A stretch of 64,000 nt of DNA from Lonicera japonica (lineage: Eukaryota; Streptophyta; Magnoliopsida; Dipsacales; Caprifoliaceae), in assembly GCA_021464415.1 (NCBI GenBank), contig CM038467.1, positions 54,208,734 to 54,272,733 on the forward strand. Direction: 5' to 3'. The position numbers and the translations under genes are program-made. Shown piece by piece: positions 33,982 through 46,201 of the stretch. Numbering within the stretch: the first letter of the stretch is position 1; every line of letters starts with the position of its first letter. The notes beneath the pieces were generated by a model. The model worked only from the letters and a program-made list of their open reading frames with translations, searched no databases and was not told where the DNA came from.

Positions 33982-36900
33982 TGTGCGCCCCGAATTCCGT
34001 TATGAGGTTTATACCTTCAGAACCCGGTTGATCACGGTGCCGTACGCGACGGCGGGTTTGAAATGCATGGTGTGAGACAGATATAATATAAAATTTCATA
34101 TAAAGCCACATTTTTCAGAAAATTTTGGCATGTGGAGTTCACATTTTCAACAAAACCAAACCTGTAAATATGAAAATAAAGTTTATCTAAAGCTTTGACT
34201 CCACATCTTTAAGTCCAAGAAAAATCAATAAACCAATACAAGGCAATTCCTCCAACGAGGTCCTAAATTTTAAAAAAAGGCCTTTACAAATCATATGAAT
34301 TGAAATGAATACAATTGAATAATACAAACAGTACTAATGGTAATAAATATGTATAAGTCCTAATTTATAAGTCGTCCTCGAACGGCTACAACGGTTCATG
34401 GCTATTAGAGGTTCTAATTCGTACTCGCATCGTCCTAAAGAAGTACCTGCAAAACTGTTGAAAAATGGGAGTGAGCCAAACACGGGCTCAGTGGGAACTA
34501 TAAGGGTTTTATATACAAAATAAGTTCTAAAACCATGCATATGATGATGCTTCATAATGAAAGTAGTTTTGTTATGATCATGCATATATATATACCATTT
34601 CTATACTCTTTATAAATATCTATAGATATATATCTATATATATACATATATATGCAATGAAAACCATTTTTCATGCAATGTATACTAAGTAATATCCCAT
34701 CCTTGAAAATAAGATAAAATAAGTATCCAAAAGTACTGCCAAGTTATACATAGTTGTAATAACTAAGGTATATACATTTCCAAAGTATGATAAACCAAAA
34801 TATGGATGTATATCATATAACTAAAGGCATAAGAGAAGTAGAGTCATAAAATAAACATAGGCACTAATCTCGTTCAATAGCTCATCTAGAGTCCAACATC
34901 TAACATCTAGGATTTTACTCTATAGTGCACTGCGATCCGGATCTAAACCCGCAAGGCGGGTCCCCCCGTGGACCACCTAGATGGTGTAGGGTATGCCGCA
35001 TCGCGAGGTCCCCCTACAGACCATAGAGTATGTCGCTTTGAAAGCGGGGTCCCTCTACACGGATCAGGGTATGTAGCCGCCAAGGCTAGGTCAACCCTAT
35101 AGACCACTAATGCCTTACAAAACTAGGAAATCAATAAAATGTATTATCCCAAAGAATATACTTATACATAGTACACTTACATGTACACACACATATATAT
35201 ATAAATATCTCTAATCATCCTACTAATCTCCACATACACAAACTATATATATGTGTAGTACATATATCTCAAGGATGTCTCAATTTATCATAAGCTTATC
35301 TTCAATTACACTTGGGTTGTAAATGCATCAACTTGTATATGTATATACTAATTCATCACATAGTCATATTAGTGTCATTCTTAAGCCAACTCCACCAAGT
35401 CCATCATATTCTCCATTTTACGGCCCATTCATGAGTTTCATCAACTAGATTTAACAATTAGTACATTTACTAACAAAATACATAATTGCCCCAAGCCAAG
35501 TAAAGTTTACAAGCTAAGACAATTTAACTTTCATCAAAACCTTCTTATATGGCCTTAATACATAACTCATTCAAAGACGCATTAGTAATTCATTTAGTAA
35601 GGATACGGACTTGTGGGATTTCAAATAAGTTTCACAATAATAATTTAATGGCTTAGGCAGCAACGCTAATATCACATACGTGAAAATAAATAACTTAGAC
35701 ATACTCTATATCCTCAATATATCAATATATATGTATATACGTACAAGAATATTTCGTATCATATCCGTCCGAATAGGTTTAATATATGATATATATATAT
35801 ATATAGCACTATGTCTAAATCTCCCAAAAATCCTCTTAGCTAAGTCATAACCTTAAGTACATAGCCCTCAACAGAGCATACGCGTACACCCATCAACGGT
35901 TACTACTTAGGGCTTGTGATAACCAACACACAATATGCTTCTTATACAATAATTATGATTCTACAACCAAAAACATGGAGAAATTAAGTAATATAATCAT
36001 AAACATCAAACCCAATCCCCATATATATGCATCAATCAACAACTCATGAAAACTTTCCCTTTTTGCTTTGAAAACAATGATTAAACACATAATAGTTAAA
36101 AACAAGTTTGGGTACTAGTGTTCCCACCTTAGATTAGTCGAATCTTTGAGGTATTTAGTGCTGGATCGAGCCATGCTTTGAGCAATCGAAAAATTCCTAA
36201 TTTTTGCTTAAGAACCCTAGAAATGGAGGACAGCAATTTGGGGAAGAAGATGAAGGAGATGATGATGATGGGGGGGGGGGGTTTGTGTAAGGTAAAGAGC
36301 CAAGAATAATCCCCCAATTTTCACCGTTGAAATGAGCTCTATCCCTCTCTCAAGCCTTCTCTTCGTTTGGGATCGAAATAGGTGTGAAAGGATGAAGAAA
36401 ATGAACATTTAGGTGGTGTTTGGTTAATGTTTCTAGACAAGTTTTCTAGATAAGTTTTTAAAAATGGTGTTTGGTTGAATGTTTTGAAGAGTTTTTATGT
36501 TGAAAAGTGAATTTGGTTTTGTTTGACTCAACCAATGAAAAAAACTAGAAATGGATCAACTCTGATCAAATATATATTTTTTATTATTTTTGGATTTATG
36601 GATTTAAAGTTATGGCTCACCCTCTGATCGATCAGAGGGCACAAATTCTGAATGCTCAGCATTTTCTTCAAAATCTCACTTTTCATGGCCCATTTTGATC
36701 CCCGAAATGACTTCAAATCAAGTCGGCCTTCAAATGAAAGTAGTAGAGGGGAATGATTTGAATCCATGACCGCAAATGGGGACTCATTTGGACTTCATAT
36801 GAAAAGGTTATGGCCTTCCAAAGTTAGCCAAAAACTCATTTCGACAAAAGTTCGATTTTTTGACGTTAGTCGTCAAATTCAACTGTGGCTTCCAGAAATG

Positions 36901-37064
36901 CATTCCAACCATGCACGCATACTTAATATCATTAAAATGACTTATTGAAAGTGTTGGATTGACCACGGAAGTTCCCGAACAAAAATCAACTCCTTGGCAG
37001 AGACTTTTGCCTTCACTGAGCTTAAGAAGAAAATTATCGCATAATTGAAATTCAAGGTGTTACA
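33982..37064 (+). repeat. Probable long Ty3/gypsy LTR between the two duplicate copies
   Basis: The left edge TGTGCGCCCCGAATTCCG and right edge AAGGTGTTACA fit the TGTxACGCCCC...GTTACA ends of plant Tekay-type LTRs. The middle has GTGAGCCAAACACGGGCTCA (34473-34492) and a GC-rich block with repeated GCGGGTCCCC-type words and CCCTACAGACC/CCCTATAGACCA (34930-35105), seen in this LTR type. The flanking five bases (ATGCA, ATATA) do not match, so a solo LTR is likely but not proven. There are (AT)n runs near 34620 and 35795. Confidence 0.55.
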
Positions 37065-37321
37065 ATATATGTCCTTGCTATTATTTAAAAGTAAGCTTTT
37101 TAGCTATTGCCCTGTTATAGTTTCATGTTATTCTTGTTTTCCTTTTTAATCCTTAATTTTTGTTCATTTTTTTTGCTTTTATTGTTCTCTCTTTTCTATA
37201 TCCATACAAGCAATACTACCTCAAGTCAAACCTTCCTAGCCAAGTTCTCAAAAACTCTTTTTTTTGGTTGAATCCATTTAAGTAAATCGTCAAAACTTAC
37301 TTAGGCAAATATATTTGTTTG

Positions 37322-40300
37322 TTGACCTCTTAGAGAAAAACCAACTATACACAACTAAGTGGAATTAACATAAGCCATACTGGTAAGGATCTTAAGTTGA
37401 GCAATATTTATCTATTCTTGCAGATTGGAAGGTCGAAAAATGTAGTTTTAATTAGTTAGGTGCTTGAAGAGGCATAGCTTGTTGATTAATTTGCAGATGT
37501 ACAAAAGGTTTGGTATTAAAGATGGGGAAATACCATTTCACATATTCTTGCATGTTCTTAAATTTAAATATATCCATAGTGTTTATAGTTGTTCACATTA
37601 GTAATTTTACTTCTTCGATATTTACTTCTGTATTCCAAATTAAGAGTCAATATTTTTCATTCCACAACATTTTAGACTTCTTCGATGTTTTGATAAAACT
37701 CAAGATATCATTTTAATTTTTTATTTAAATTGCAGGTAATCCCTATTAGTTAAACATGTACATGTAATATCATTTTGGATTTGTATTCTAACTTCTCACG
37801 AAAAGAATGCTCACTATTAAAAGGTCAACTTTGAAAGAACATTATGAGGTATCTTTTTCAAGTGTTATTATATTGCCTATGAATGACTTAATTATGCATC
37901 TTATATTGTTTTGCTTTAGAGCTCATTAATGGATCGAGTTTTACCTACACAGCCCAAACTTAAATACCCATGGGAATTGAACCGAGCTTAGCGAGTTTTT
38001 TGTAAATGAATTAAATAGTAGCGCTTTCAAGTTCTTATAGAGCTATGTATTATGGTTGTCAATATCATTGCAGGAGGAGGATAGTGTATTATATGATGAA
38101 AACTTAATACCAAGATCGTTTAATATTGTGTATAGATTGAACAATTTTTTTTATGTAAAACCCTAGTGTGAAATTGGATTTTACCTTCGAGATCTCTCTG
38201 ATTTGATCTCGTTTCAACATAAATAGGAGTTGGTGTAGACGAATCAAGAACACAGGCTCGATGGAACCTCATGATCTTCTATTGTATTCCTTTCGCCGTG
38301 TAATCTTGAACGAGTGTGGGCTGTTGTATCACTAAGATTTCATCTCTTCTCTCAATGGCACAAAACCTAAATCCATGAGAATTATTGTGTTTTAGATAAG
38401 AGGCAAGACCGGCGTATATATATGGCTACGATAGGGACCGTAAGGAGTAATAAGTGTTTGTGCTTATTATGGAAAAGTGGAATCCTAATTCCATTATAAA
38501 TTAATTCATTCCATAAATTATAATTCACACTACTAAAGAATTATAATTGCACTCCTATCCTTATCTTAAAATTATATTTCGAGCTCCTTGTTATTAAACG
38601 CTTATTATTCTCCCCACGCTAAGATTATAGATAACCGTTATTTAAATTAAATTACTGACAATTATATTTAAATGAATTTTTAATCTGTGAACTTACCACT
38701 TAACTTATTTGACATGTTGGATTAATATAATCCACCCGCAGGGTTTGACATAATCAAAACTAATAAACTTCTCAAGGGGTTATTATTAATCCCTATACTA
38801 GAATGTGAATTCCATCAATAATTAATATTCGTCATACATATAGTGTCATCATCCAATTTATAGAGCTTATTGATCCATAAATGAATATCACTCTTAATGA
38901 GTCAAAATAACAAACACTATATATATATATATGTCTATCAGTTATTTCAAGATTAAGAGTATAAGCAATCATAATAACTATGTGATTTAAATTATTTTAT
39001 ATGGTCAGTATAAAACAATTAACCCAAACTGGTCATGTTCAATACACACAAAATGTACTAGCACAATAAGTTGAAACCATATTGTTTTATGTAGTCAAGA
39101 CAAACTATTAAAACTTGTGCTATAATCATACCGATGGGTGTCCAATTTCATCTAAGACTATGAACCACTAAACTTATATTCCACAAGAACCGATGATATG
39201 ATTCTCTATGTGTAAGCTAAACTCTACACACCAAATCATCTACTATATGGAATAAAAGACGCACTTGCACAATATTTAAACAAATAAAATAAATGCATTA
39301 ATTGCCCACAAAGATTCTCATCAAAATTGAGTCTATATAACATTTCAAAACCAATAATAATAATAAAATAATGGCTTTTACTATATCACTATAACATTAT
39401 GGTCTTCAATTCTTTTATAATTTCCTCTGGTTATGCTGGTAGGAGGTATTTTGTACGTGATGGTGGGAATTGGGTTGGCAAGTTGCCATATTTGTGTTTC
39501 ATCGATCGAGTTGTTTGTTTTTGGTTGTCAATAGACCACCCACCCGTGTGTAATTTGTAATTTAATAAAGATTTTAAGTTCTTTTTATTATTTGGATTCA
39601 ATATGACGATGTCTATTATAGAGTGTTTGTTTATTTGCATGTACCTATGAGCAGTAGTAGAAGAAGAGCAAGGTGAGCCTGTTGACTAGTCAAACAGGCT
39701 TAGCTGGGCTAGGTTGGTTTTCAGGCCTACAGGCTATTTGATGAGGCCTAGTTTACTTCCAACTGAAAAGGATGTCTATCATATATTTTCTTTTCTTTTC
39801 TTTTGGTCAATGGTATTTGTTTGGAAATTTATTATGTGATATTTTTAGATTATTGAACTATGATGCCTGTTAAATTTCAAAACTAGATCATGTGCCTATC
39901 TCTAATTATAACAACTTACTTTATACACCAATAAAGGAACAACATGACCTTCCAGCAAATTTGGCATAATTAGGAATTTTTTTAGAAATAATCACTTGGA
40001 AATGTTGTCAAAATGTTAAGGATGTTATAGTTTGTTAGATTCTGGTAGCCATTGTGCTTTGTTCTTCTATTATTTGGAAAGTTTTGGTACGCTTTGTGCT
40101 TTATTGTATTATTTAGTTGATTTATAAAATTTTCAAATTCTATCAATGGGATTTGCATTGAGTAATTTGTTTGTAGTTATAGCGAATGAGAATAAAGAAA
40201 AAAACTTAAAAAAATGTTTTGAGTTCAATAACAACTTATGACCGTTACTAATTTTCTAACGGTTATAATCTAGAAAATTATTAAGAGTGACTCATAACAG

Positions 40301-41505
40301 TTGAAAAATTATAGTGATGGATAAAAATCGTTACAGAAATATCTTTCTCAACGGTCCTTTTGTAGTTTGTAACGGGCAAAAATCGTTACTGATTTAATTT
40401 TAGTAATGGTTTTAAAGTAATTTCAGCAATAGTTAAACAACAAAAATTAAACAAATTGCACACCACCACATATAGAGAAGTATCCATATAAAAGTATTAC
40501 CAATCCTCTTTGGACCGACCCAATGGTTTTTCACTATATGATAAAAAAGTTTACAGGCTGAATAAACTCAAACTTGCTTAATAAACTTGAATACATAAGT
40601 GTAGTTGTAATATTGCAGTCTCTACATCCTTGTTTATAACTTCAGAATGAATTGTACGCTCTGACTGATACATCACCTCACATGCTTCGGACTTACGCTA
40701 ATTAGGTCAACTCCAACACACCCTTCAATTACGCTCGAAGATTGTGTGTGATGGGATTTGCTTTGTTCTTAGAAAAAAAAGAACAATCATGGCACTATAC
40801 ACTACGACCTAAAGAGGCAATGCTTTTGAAAAAACTCTAAGATAAAGAAATCAAGCTCTTGAGAAAAACTGTGCACAAAATGGGGATCCAAAAACATATC
40901 TCTTGTTCTTAGGTTAAGTGCATCTATTTATATGAAGAAATAAAGCACTTTCCTTAGAGAACAATGATTCATTTTATTTTTGAAACCTTGCACACAATTG
41001 GAAACACATTTGCAACAAAAATGTGACGTTCGTATCGATATTGATACCATCCATATCGATCCGTAGCTTAATCTTTATAAGTTCATGCTTGGTGGTATTG
41101 CGTATCGTTGCAGACTAGCCTATATTGATTCACAAACCCCTATGGATGATATTTTTGTCTTTTTGACAATATAAAGCATTTACAAAGCGTTTTAACTAAT
41201 TCTCAATGGATAAACTTCAAAAGGAACTTGATTAGACACTTAGACAAGAACTTTAATACAACATAAAATATAAGTTTGCATCGGAATTAAGCTAACTAAT
41301 ATGAGTTCTTAGAATTATAGACCTTACAATAGCTATGCATTTTGTGATCTTGCATAATGTATACCTAATTTACATGTTGCCCTTGTTGATAATATGCCCG
41401 AGGTACCACAAGTTATAATCGATGTTAAAGCTGCCAATTCAATGTTTGTAATTTTTTTTGAATGTGTTTGTTTTTTAGTATAACTGATTAAGATTAATTT
41501 GAATT
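37322..41505 (+). repeat. Diverged tandem duplication, copy B
   Basis: Counterpart of copy A (segments listed there). It carries its own ~1.3-kb AT-rich insertion at about 38090-39410 that is absent from A. It lacks the MITE and the LTR-like block of copy A, so those arrived after duplication. Confidence 0.8.
38090..39410. repeat. AT-rich insertion in copy B, LTR-like
   Basis: Replaces a 110-bp stretch of copy A (29726-29834). No coding and no clear ends. Words such as CCAATTTCATCTAAGACTAT and CCGATGATATGATTCTCTAT are reminiscent of copia LTRs, but I cannot place borders or a target duplication. Confidence 0.35.
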
Positions 41506-42316
41506 TTAAGATAGCCTAAATTATAGTTTTAACAGAATTTTATGGAAAATTTTAAATATATATATGTCAGATAGAGGGGCTTTCTAGTACCATACAAAAT
41601 ATGATAAAATATAGATTAATTTTTAAAAAATATAAAATGGGTGTCCTTTTTACAAAAAAATAGTCTTTTATCAAAGGATTAGAGTTTAAACTAATGAGCA
41701 AAAAGTTGTCATTGAATAGAACAAGAGTGTGAACTTTGTCCTTTACGCCAAAAGTCCTTTGTAATATTTACTTTAACTAATAAATATCCCTTGATACGAA
41801 TTGTTTGCTTGTGCCCGAATCTAACTAAATTGCTTGGATCCGACTAGAACATGATGCGTGCATTAACAAGAAACGAACAAACCATAACGCTAAGAAATAA
41901 CGTAGCACGGCTAAAAAAAATAAATACCTACTCCACAATAATTTAGTTAACCAGTCTCATATTTAGTATAAATTTCCTTCCTCCTTATCTTGAACTGCTT
42001 TACTTGATTAAAGACTCCTTCAATTACCCTCTACATATATTGAACTTAGTTATAAACCATTCTTAGTGGCTCTATTTTGTACGATTTCTAATAAATTTGT
42101 TAACTTCAATAAACTAGATTTTAATATTTTTCGTGTGTGTAGTATAAATTAATTATTTATTTTAGGTTTATTTTGTATCAGACCGCAGACCAAATCCTAT
42201 TTTATTTTATTATTAAATTTAGACGCGAGTCAACTCACATATTCAAATTACTTTTTTTTTGTGATTTTTTACCCTATTTCTGTGCTTGCCATGCGGTAAA
42301 TAAAGTATAACCCAAT
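41506..42316 (+). other. Sequence upstream of the ACA gene
   Basis: No coding or mobile-element ends seen. AT-rich. Would hold the distal promoter of the Ca2+-ATPase gene. Confidence 0.35.
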
Positions 42317-42673
42317 GGCCTGTTTGGTGAATGTTTTGAGTTGAATTTTTAAAATATGGTGTTTGGTAAAATTTAAAATTATGTTGAAAAGTGAATTTGG
42401 TTTTTTTTTTTGAGTTTTTCAGCCAACTAAAATTTTATAAAAAAATTTCAAAAATAGTCAAAATGAATCTTATTTTATAGATCTCGATGAGTATGTTTTA
42501 AATATATATTTTTTATTTAATTTTGATTTTTGAATTTAATGTTATAGTGTTTTAAAAAAGTTTTTTTAAAGAAAGAAAATTAAGTTTTTTAAAAAAATAT
42601 AAAAATAAAATTAATTTTGAGTTGAATTTTTAAAATTTAAAAAAAAATAAAATAAAAGATACCAAACACAAGC
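42317..42673. mobile_element. MITE-like element in the ACA promoter
   Basis: GGCCTGTTTGGT at the left mirrors ACCAAACACAAGC at the right, allowing for one or two mismatches. The interior is A/T-rich with long A and T runs. The GGCC(T)TGTTTGG tip is common among plant MITEs. No clear target duplication. It ends about 60 bases upstream of the likely core promoter. Confidence 0.5.
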
Positions 42674-42796
42674 ATAAGGCGTAAAGAGTCAACCACTATT
42701 TAGTGCACTTTTCCAGCCACTAAATTCCTCACGCGTTTTTTCCTTTCCGTGAAAAGACGGACTTTTTTTAAAGCAGTCCTTTTCCACAGATGCCAA

Positions 42797-42808
42797 CTAT
42801 ATATATAT
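42797..42808 (+). promoter_or_regulatory. TATA-like core promoter of the ACA gene
   Basis: CTATATATATAT lies about 140 bases before the 5'-UTR exon's splice donor and just after a GC-richer stretch. Placement is inferred from the UTR exon alone. Confidence 0.4.
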
Positions 42809-42829
42809 CAGTTTGTGCCGCAACTTCGT

Positions 42830-42942
42830 GGAAATTTCTGGGATTACGTACTGCTTGGAAAAAGGATTACATCGTTTCTCTCTAAAGAAAGAAACCAACA
42901 CACAAACCCTTCATTTCGCCATCATTCCTCACCACTCCTCAG
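42830..42942 (+). other. 5'-UTR exon of the ACA gene
   Basis: Non-coding, CT/CA-rich leader (ACACAAACCCTTCATTTCGC) ending in CTCCTCAG followed by the donor GTAACT. The next exon with the start codon begins after ATATACAG at 44269. The transcription start is approximate. Confidence 0.55.
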
Positions 42943-43274
42943 GTAACTCTTTCAATCTGTATCTATAGGTATTTGTGTTTTCAATGAGCAGGAAATGCCG
43001 AATGAATTTCCTTTCTTTTTTCGTTTGTTTTTTCAGTTAAAAAGTAAACCCTAGAAAATTAGGGAGGCAGTCCACAGCATTTGCATAAAATTTGTATATC
43101 TGGGTTTACTAGAAAATTAGAGAGGCAGTCCACACTATTTGCAGAAAATGTATGTCTGGATTTTCGGATTCACATGGAATATACTGGATCGTGCAATCTC
43201 AACCACATAATTTGTTTTGCCCCTTTTAATGTTTTTGGGATTAAGAAACTATTGCTTCTTGTTATATAGATAGA

Positions 43275-43340
43275 CTAGTCGTAATCTATGCCAAAAGCAC
43301 TATCAATCATTACAAAAGCTTCTAACTACATACAAATTTT
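43275..43340 (-). mobile_element. Helitron 3' end in the ACA UTR intron
   Basis: On the - strand a degenerate hairpin (GTGCTTTTGGCA) and AGATTACGACTAG are followed directly by TCTATCTATATAAC. The latter resembles the 5' end of the next Helitron unit, so two units abut here. The body on the right is cut by the MITE at 43341. Confidence 0.45.
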
Positions 43341-43720
43341 GGTGGTGTTTGTTTCAACCACATAAATCTGAAAACTTAAAGTTTTCATATTTAAGTGGTT
43401 TTAAAGTTGTTTGTTTGGTAAAAAAATTAAGTGATTTACCACTTAAATCTGAAAATTTGCATCAAAAAAATTAAGGGGCAAGTTTGCCACTTAAATCTGA
43501 AAACTTAAAACACCCTATTACAAAATACCTATTTTACCCTTATTAAAGTCCTAATCATGTGATCTAAATACACTAATAAAGGCAAAATTGTCATTAAAAA
43601 AAAATTCAGTTTTCAGATTTGTTATACTCAAACAAACAACATTTTTTCAGATATAATTTTCAGAACTAAACAAACAATTTTTTCAGTTTTCAGTTTTCAG
43701 ATGTTTTATCAAACGCCACC
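43341..43720. mobile_element. MITE in the ACA UTR intron
   Basis: GGTGGTGTTTG at the left pairs with CAAACGCCACC at the right. The interior repeats TTAAGTGG/CCACTTAAATCTGAAAA several times in both orientations and ends with CAGTTTTCAGTTTTCAGAT. No protein. TTT on both sides may be a 3-bp duplication but is uninformative. Confidence 0.65.
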
Positions 43721-43954
43721 TTTGTTTCTTTTAACATTTATATGCTTATATCTGTATCTTTAGGTATGTGTGTGATGAATGTACAGGAAATGGCAATTGA
43801 ATTTCCTTTTTTTTCCTTTCTTTTTTCAATTGAATTAAAACCTAGAAAACTAGAGAGTCTCTCCATACCATTCACATAAAATTTGTACTTCTGTATTTCT
43901 GATTTTTTCATTATAAGTATTGAGAAGATACACATGCGTATATGACTATATGCA

Positions 43955-44121
43955 CTAGCTCGTAACTCGTGCCAGAGGCACTATTCACTTTTGAGGTAGC
44001 ATTTGCAATCTCAACCACTCAATTTTTATCCCTTATACTTTTTTAAAAGAGCAATGCTACACTTACCTACAAATCATTTTCCTTTTTAAAATTCAAAAAC
44101 CTTTGCCCCTTATTATGTAGA
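43955..44121 (-). mobile_element. Mini-Helitron unit 2
   Basis: On the - strand it starts TCTACATAATAAGGGGC (44121) and ends with hairpin GTGCCTCTGGCAC (43969-43981), spacer GAGTTACGAG and CTAG (43955-43958), followed by T. These are the 5'-TC, 3' hairpin and CTRR-T marks of Helitrons in 167 bases. Confidence 0.6.
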
Positions 44122-44246
44122 CTGGTTCATAGTCCGTGCCAAAGGCTCTACTCTCTCTTAAAAAGCATTTTGCAATCTCAGCCCCACAATTTTTTTTCTC
44201 TTATACAATTTTTGGATTCAAAAACCGTTGCCCCTTATTATATAGA
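44122..44246 (-). mobile_element. Mini-Helitron unit 1, directly abutting unit 2
   Basis: On the - strand it starts TCTATATAATAAGGGGCAAC (44246) and ends hairpin GAGCCTTTGGCAC, spacer, CCAG (44122-44125), one base from CTAG. Its 3' end touches the 5' TC of unit 2, giving a head-to-tail array. Its 5' end is only 22 bases from the splice acceptor of the ACA coding exon. Confidence 0.55.
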
Positions 44247-44336
44247 TGCATATGTATTCTATATACAGAGAGGGTATGATCGAGAAATTGTGACGGTGTC
44301 ATCTCTCCTGCGACAGTCTTCAAAGGAAGAAGAGGA

Positions 44337-44477
44337 ATGAGTGATTCATTAAAAGGGCTGGGGCAGGCCCATAATAATGATCTGGAGTCGGGTGGCTATG
44401 GTGAAGAGGAAGCTTCAGGACCTTTTGACATAGTCAGGACCAAGAGTGCTTCAGTGGACCGGCTCAAAAGATGGAGA
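44337..44477 (+). CDS. First coding exon of a plasma-membrane autoinhibited Ca2+-ATPase (ACA8/ACA10 type)
   Basis: The exon (44269-44477) has its ATG at 44337 and encodes 47 residues: MSDSLKGLGQAHNN..., an acidic stretch with YGEEE, then GPFDIVRTKSASVDRLKRWR. The pattern FDI.(R/S)TK(S/N)A.V.RL.RWR is the start of plant type IIB Ca2+ pumps of the ACA8/9/10 group. The encoded part includes the tryptophan that anchors calmodulin in their N-terminal autoinhibitory domain. These pumps export Ca2+ at the plasma membrane and are released from autoinhibition by Ca2+-calmodulin. The donor GTAAGC follows in phase 0, where the next exon should begin QAALVLNASRRFRYT. No such exon is present up to 64000, so either the next intron exceeds 19.5 kb or the gene is a 5' fragment. 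Confident on family, not on function. Confidence 0.78.
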
Positions 44478-44659
44478 GTAAGCCATTTATCTTATACATT
44501 CTTCAGTAGTAATGCACGTTGTATATTTGTATGTGATTTGAAATGATCATATGCTATGTGAATTTTAAATTTTAGGATGATTTGTTTGATTGATTTACTG
44601 TCAATTTTTGTCATGCTCAGTTTTGTTGTTTCTGTTGGGACGAAGCAGTAGGTTGCTGT

Positions 44660-44985
44660 TAGGGAGTGGAATTATCTAGGGATGGAAACGGGTTGAGTTT
44701 GGCTGAACTCGAATCCGATGTGCTTAAAATATGACCTGCTCGATCCCAACTGAACCCCCACCGTTTTATCTTATATGTATGAACCTGAACTTACCCTGAC
44801 AATTGACTCGCCCCAATCAGTTGTAAAGGTATTTTTATTCAGGTCCCATCAAATGGGTTTGTTTAGCATAAACCCACGCGTTCCCGAGGCAGTTTGTATT
44901 TTACAAACCCGTACCGCACCCAGTTAAAATAAAACCCACCCCTTTAGAGTCGGGTTAGGTTGAAAACCTGCCGGGTTACTCCTTT
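44660..44985. repeat. MITE-like GC-richer block
   Basis: Starts near TAGGGATGGAAACGGGTTGA, a tip shared by many plant hAT-type MITEs, and is rich in GGGTT/AACCC words (AACCTGCCGGGTT at the end). The matching right tip is not recognisable. Confidence 0.35.
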
Positions 44986-46201
44986 ATCGTTAGATTTATC
45001 ACAGTGGATTATAGAATTGAATTAGTGAGAAGTGTGTATGACTACTCTGTATAACTAACTGGTCAATGAGAATAATCTTCTTAGAGATTTTGATTTATTA
45101 ATGAAATCTTGTTTCACCTATCAAAAAAATGAGAATAATCTTTGTATATGTATTTCGCTTTGTTCTTTATGAAGATATCTCCTGGAGTGAGTACATGTCT
45201 TTCATGACTTGGTAAAGACATAAAACCATGATACAATACAAATTAATTGCAGCGAATCTATTTATTTATGTTTAGAGAAGATTACCATCTTGTTTCCTTT
45301 AGTAATTGCTCACTGGATTTCTATATAATAATCGAGTGGAGATTATTCAGTATTGGGAATATTTAGGCCAATCTGATCTCGTCTTCACCATTATTTGGAT
45401 GCTTTTGACAAAAAACTCATCTTCTTTGCTTTGGAAGTTAATTTTTTCCTATGTAGTAATTGTGGGCTGGACGGCTGGTCAACACTTGTGCCTCTTTAAG
45501 AAGAAAAGTTTGATTTCTTCTGGTGTTGTATTATATTTTAAGAAAGTGTATAGCCTATGCCAACAATATACTTTAGCACTCCAAATGAGTTACAAAAGCT
45601 TCCCTAAACAACAAAAAATATCATGGAAAAGTGTCCCTCGGAGTTCTAGAGTACTTTTATGGAGTGCCAATAGCCACACCCTTGGACAATTTCATATGAT
45701 GATACAAATAATCAATCGACAAGGTTGGGGGAGAGAGGGAGAAGTGGCGGGTGGTGAAGGGTTCTGGTTCTTCTAACCTCACTGATAGACTGACACCAAG
45801 AATATAATAGAATTGTTCTTGCTGACTCAAAACAAAGAGCCATGGACTATATTAATACTCAAGTTCAAAGATACAAAAAGGAGACGAGATAAATGAAAGA
45901 CCAAAAATAAAGCCCGAATCTATGCAATCCCAAATCAAACAGATATTATATAACAAATCTAATTGAAATTAATAAGAATAATATCTTATATTATCCACCT
46001 GTTTGGGTGGGATGGAGTATGGAGTGGTTAGAGTTGAAAGAAGCGAAAAAATTCCATCCAACTCAAAAGGGCGCTCCAACAAGGCAGCAATCTGTTCTCT
46101 ACACAATAATGCTAATATCTAGCCCTTCTAATATAGGTTGACAATCCATTTCCACGCACATAGCTAGTTGTAGAAGTTGGACGAAATGGTGAAAAGGCCT
46201 T
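44986..46201 (+). other. ACA intron sequence with one unassigned open frame
   Basis: A 156-codon frame runs at 45306-45776 with no motif, Kozak-like start or similarity I recognise; the region before it includes a poly(A)-like stretch near 45120. Treated as intronic. Nothing else recognised. Confidence 0.3.

Larger units (their letters stand above)
42943..44268 (+). other. Intron in the ACA 5' UTR
   Basis: The 1326-bp intron runs from GTAACT to TATACAG. It has been enlarged by a partial tandem duplication (42955-43150 resembles 43745-43905), a MITE at 43341-43720, and small Helitron-like units on the - strand. Confidence 0.55.

Noticed and set aside
33977..37069. 5-bp target duplication around the long LTR
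   Set aside because: ATGCA and ATATA agree at only three of five positions, so I did not claim it.
45306..45776. 156-codon open frame in the ACA intron
   Set aside because: Long for the region but with no motif, no splice context and an odd composition; chance frame or decayed transposon is more likely than a gene.
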